16,013 nt of DNA, from NCBI GenBank assembly GCA_934130105.1, contig CAKOXL010000027.1, forward strand, positions 1 to 16,013. The letters run 5' to 3'. Shown piece after piece: positions 14,049 through 16,013 of the stretch. Each line of letters begins with the position of its first letter. Position 1 is the stretch's first letter. The notes below the pieces were generated by a model. It had not been told where the DNA came from. It did no database searches and was given only the letters and a program-made list of their open reading frames with translations. The stretch comes from an uncultured Bacilli bacterium (GTDB taxonomy: Bacteria; Bacillota_I; Bacilli_A; RF39; UBA660). The translations under genes were made by a program, and so were the position numbers.

Positions 14049-15826
14049 TGCAAGTAAACCGTTATGATGAGGATGAAAAAAACACCACTTTTAATATATC
14101 AATACTAAAAAGAAGTCTTAAATATTTAAAACCTTATTACAAACAATTATGTTTCGTATTATTAATAAGCTTCATAGCTAACATTTTATCATTATTTCTT
14201 CCTAAACTTCTACAATATATGATAGATGATATTATTCCCGAAAAAAATTTTAACAGTGTAATAAAAATAGCTATATTTAGCCTTTATATCGTTATTATCT
14301 CAATTATTTTAGATTATATAAAATCAAGAATATTAAACAAAGTTAAAGAATATATTGCCTACGATTTAAAAAGTGATATTTTTATCCATTTACAGTATTT
14401 ACCGAATCAATATTATGACACAAGACCACACGGAAAAATTCTAACTCGTGCTACTAGTTATGCTAGTAGCGTTGCTCAGTGTTTATGTAATAGTTTGTTA
14501 GAAACAATAATAGAAATAATAAATCTAATTTTCGTAATAATTTTTATGCTTAGTTATCATGTTCCATTAACTTTATTTGTATTAACTTTTGCCGTAATAA
14601 TTACTATATTATTTATAAAATTAACTCCAAAAAGAATAAAAAGGCAACACACTGTAAACAACAAATCAGCTAATGTCAATGCTTATGTTGTAGAAAGCAT
14701 TAATGGTATTTCAATTACACAAGCATATAATAGAGAAACGAAAAATGAAGAAATCATTAAAAAACTAGAGCAAGAAAGAATAAATTCTGTAAAAGAAGCC
14801 CTACCATATATAAATTATAGTTGGGCTATAGCATATGGAAGTTCAAACATTGTAAATGTATGTATATATATTTTGGGTATCTTTTTCTTCTACCCTCAAA
14901 CAAGTATAGGAACAATCATTGCAATTGGAAATTACTCAGGAAGATTTTGGAACCCAATTCGTAATATTTCCTCTATCTATGGTGAAATGATGGATGCAAT
15001 TACTTACTTAGAAAGAATTTTTGAATTATTAGATGAACCGCTAATAATAGAAAATATAGAAAAACCCAATACCAAGAATATTAATGGAAAAATAGAATTT
15101 AAAAATGTAAGTTTTAGTTATATTGATGAAATACCAGTCTTAGAAAATCTTAATTTTAAAATAGAACAAAACCAAACAGTTGCAATCGTAGGTGAAACCG
15201 GTAGTGGTAAATCAACAATTATCAATTTACTAGCAAGATATTACGATATTGATAAAGGAAGTATCCTTATTGATGATATTCCATTACAAGAATTCGAATT
15301 AGGATCATTAAGAAGTCAAATTAATGTTATGTTACAGGATAATTACCTATTTTCAAAAAGTATTTTTGAAAATATTACATATGGAAAAAGAGATGCTAAA
15401 TTAGAAGACGTTATAAAAGTATGTAAAGAAATTCAAATACATGATTGGATTATAAGCTTAAAGGATGGTTATAATACTATTTTACATAATAATGGTAAAG
15501 AAATATCAACAGGTCAAAAACAATTAATATGTTTTGCTAGAACCATCATAGCAAATCCAAAAATTCTAATCTTAGATGAAGCAACTAGTAATGTTGACTT
15601 AAAAACAGAAAAATTGGTACAAAATGGATTACATAAACTGTTTAAAAATAGAACTTCTATCATAATAGCTCATCGATTATCAACAATTACAGAATGTGAT
15701 AAAATAATGTTATTAAAAAACAAAAGTATTTATGAAAGTGGCACACATCAAGAATTGATGAACAAAAAAGGAGAATATTATAAGTTATATACCTCACAAC
15801 TCCAATATAAAACAAATAAAAAATAA
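14048..15826 (+). CDS. ABC exporter half-transporter (catalytic-site subunit)
   Basis: The second subunit of a heterodimeric ABC exporter (transmembrane domain fused to ATPase), 592 residues, full length. Hydrophobic segments occupy about 34-55, 70-92, 149-170, 172-192 and 264-296. The ATPase domain has VGETGSGKST (381-390), the Q-loop in MLQDNYLF, a degenerate signature ISTGQKQ (486-492), Walker B ILILDEATSNVD with the catalytic Glu, and IIIAHRLST with the H-loop His. This complements the first subunit: the competent ATP site would use this Walker A and B with the LSGGE of the partner. The ATG overlaps the partner's TAA by one base (TAATG), and the AAGGTGAT ribosome site lies inside the partner gene, so translation is probably coupled. 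The substrate cannot be told from sequence; a drug, lipid or peptide is possible. Confidence 0.95.
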   Translation: MQVNRYDEDEKNTTFNISILKRSLKYLKPYYKQLCFVLLISFIANILSLFLPKLLQYMIDDIIPEKNFNSVIKIAIFSLYIVIISIILDYIKSRILNKVKEYIAYDLKSDIFIHLQYLPNQYYDTRPHGKILTRATSYASSVAQCLCNSLLETIIEIINLIFVIIFMLSYHVPLTLFVLTFAVIITILFIKLTPKRIKRQHTVNNKSANVNAYVVESINGISITQAYNRETKNEEIIKKLEQERINSVKEALPYINYSWAIAYGSSNIVNVCIYILGIFFFYPQTSIGTIIAIGNYSGRFWNPIRNISSIYGEMMDAITYLERIFELLDEPLIIENIEKPNTKNINGKIEFKNVSFSYIDEIPVLENLNFKIEQNQTVAIVGETGSGKSTIINLLARYYDIDKGSILIDDIPLQEFELGSLRSQINVMLQDNYLFSKSIFENITYGKRDAKLEDVIKVCKEIQIHDWIISLKDGYNTILHNNGKEISTGQKQLICFARTIIANPKILILDEATSNVDLKTEKLVQNGLHKLFKNRTSIIIAHRLSTITECDKIMLLKNKSIYESGTHQELMNKKGEYYKLYTSQLQYKTNKK

Positions 15827-15851
15827 AATTAATTATCATAACTAATAGGGA

Positions 15852-15896
15852 TTAGAATATTTACTAATAATTTAGAAAAATAGTGAGATATTCTAA
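15852..15896 (+). repeat. 15-bp inverted repeat 3' of the ABC genes
   Basis: The arm at 15852-15866 (TTAGAATATTTACTA) pairs with 15881-15896 across a 14-nt loop. All 15 pairs form, one of them T-G, with a single bulged G at 15887. It begins 25 nt after the ABC stop codon and lies 2 nt before the terminator at 15899. It has no U tail of its own, so it may protect the mRNA 3' end, or be a remnant of a small repeat element. Confidence 0.7.
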
Positions 15897-15898
15897 AT

Positions 15899-15924
15899 AA
15901 AACGAGAAATAAAACTCGTTTTTT
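15899..15924 (+). terminator. Rho-independent terminator of the ABC exporter genes
   Basis: AAAACGAG (15899-15906) pairs with CTCGTTTT (15915-15922) around an 8-nt A-rich loop, followed by further T. The flanking A and T runs could allow it to work in both directions. The sequence from here to the window end holds no coding region that I can support. Confidence 0.85.
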
Positions 15925-15968
15925 ATTTGCAATTTTAAGTTAGTGTAAAGAGTTTTGGGGCAAATAAT

Positions 15969-16010
15969 AAAGAAAGTTGAATTTTATAATAAATTTGATT
16001 TTCTTTTTTT
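15969..16010 (+). terminator. Terminator-like long hairpin at the right edge
   Basis: The arm 15969-15984 pairs with 15991-16006 around TATAAT. All 16 positions pair in plus-strand RNA, 3 of them as G-U, and a T run follows (16007-16010). The G-U pairs would be A-C mismatches on the other strand, so the structure favours plus-strand RNA. With a good terminator already at 15899-15924, it may be a back-up, or belong to a small transcript between the two. The stem is AT-rich, so chance is possible. Confidence 0.5.
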
Positions 16011-16013
16011 ATT

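Noticed and set aside
1..16013. CRISPR arrays, tRNA or rRNA genes, insertion sequences, prophage genes
   Set aside because: I saw no regularly spaced repeats, no cloverleaf-type segments and no transposase, integrase or phage proteins; the gene content is largely housekeeping.

Overview
The window looks like chromosomal DNA from an AT-rich, low-GC Gram-positive bacterium. It is most likely an uncultured member of Bacilli close to the Mollicutes-type lineages. This is inferred from strong AT bias, AGGAGG-type ribosome sites, sigma-A-type promoters, a Bacillota-style S10 operon start, and a murein ligase gene (so a cell wall is expected). No phage, insertion sequence, CRISPR array, tRNA or rRNA is visible. 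Twelve of the fourteen genes lie on the minus strand; two ABC half-transporter genes at the right lie on the plus strand.

Reading the minus strand in transcription order (right to left): murD (10858-12222) and eno (9524-10756) come first. Then come a TspO/MBR membrane protein (8979-9446) and secG (8684-8899), which ends at a strong terminator. A three-gene unit rnr-capA-like-smpB (4874-8592) has its own promoter (8621-8649) and terminator (4831-4857). RNase R and SmpB both act on stalled translation, and a CapA-family gene sits between them. Next is a two-gene operon of unrecognised proteins (1908-4761) with a near-consensus promoter. The upstream protein carries a RelE/HigB-like C-terminal region, and the downstream protein starts inside its 3' end. 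No terminator separates this pair from the S10 ribosomal operon (rpsJ, rplC, rplD; rplD runs off the left edge). The S10 operon has its own extended -10 promoter and a leader of about 125 nt. In that leader a terminator-like hairpin and a longer competing hairpin share bases, which suggests attenuation.

On the plus strand, 12330-14048 and 14048-15826 encode the two halves of a heterodimeric ABC exporter. The first half has the degenerate ATP-site features (Asp in Walker B, Gln at the H-loop) and the second has a degenerate signature (ISTGQ), as expected for an asymmetric pair. The first gene is interrupted by one in-frame TGA at 13536-13538, yet everything after it stays in frame and conserved to a TAA overlapping the next start codon. 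Thirteen intact or restored reading frames end in TAA or TAG and none in TGA. The TGA may be a recent nonsense mutation, a sequence error or recoding. The 3' end carries a 15-bp inverted repeat, a clear terminator and a third terminator-like hairpin.

The points most worth following up are the S10 leader switch, the unknown two-gene operon with its RelE-like domain, and the in-frame TGA in the ABC exporter.
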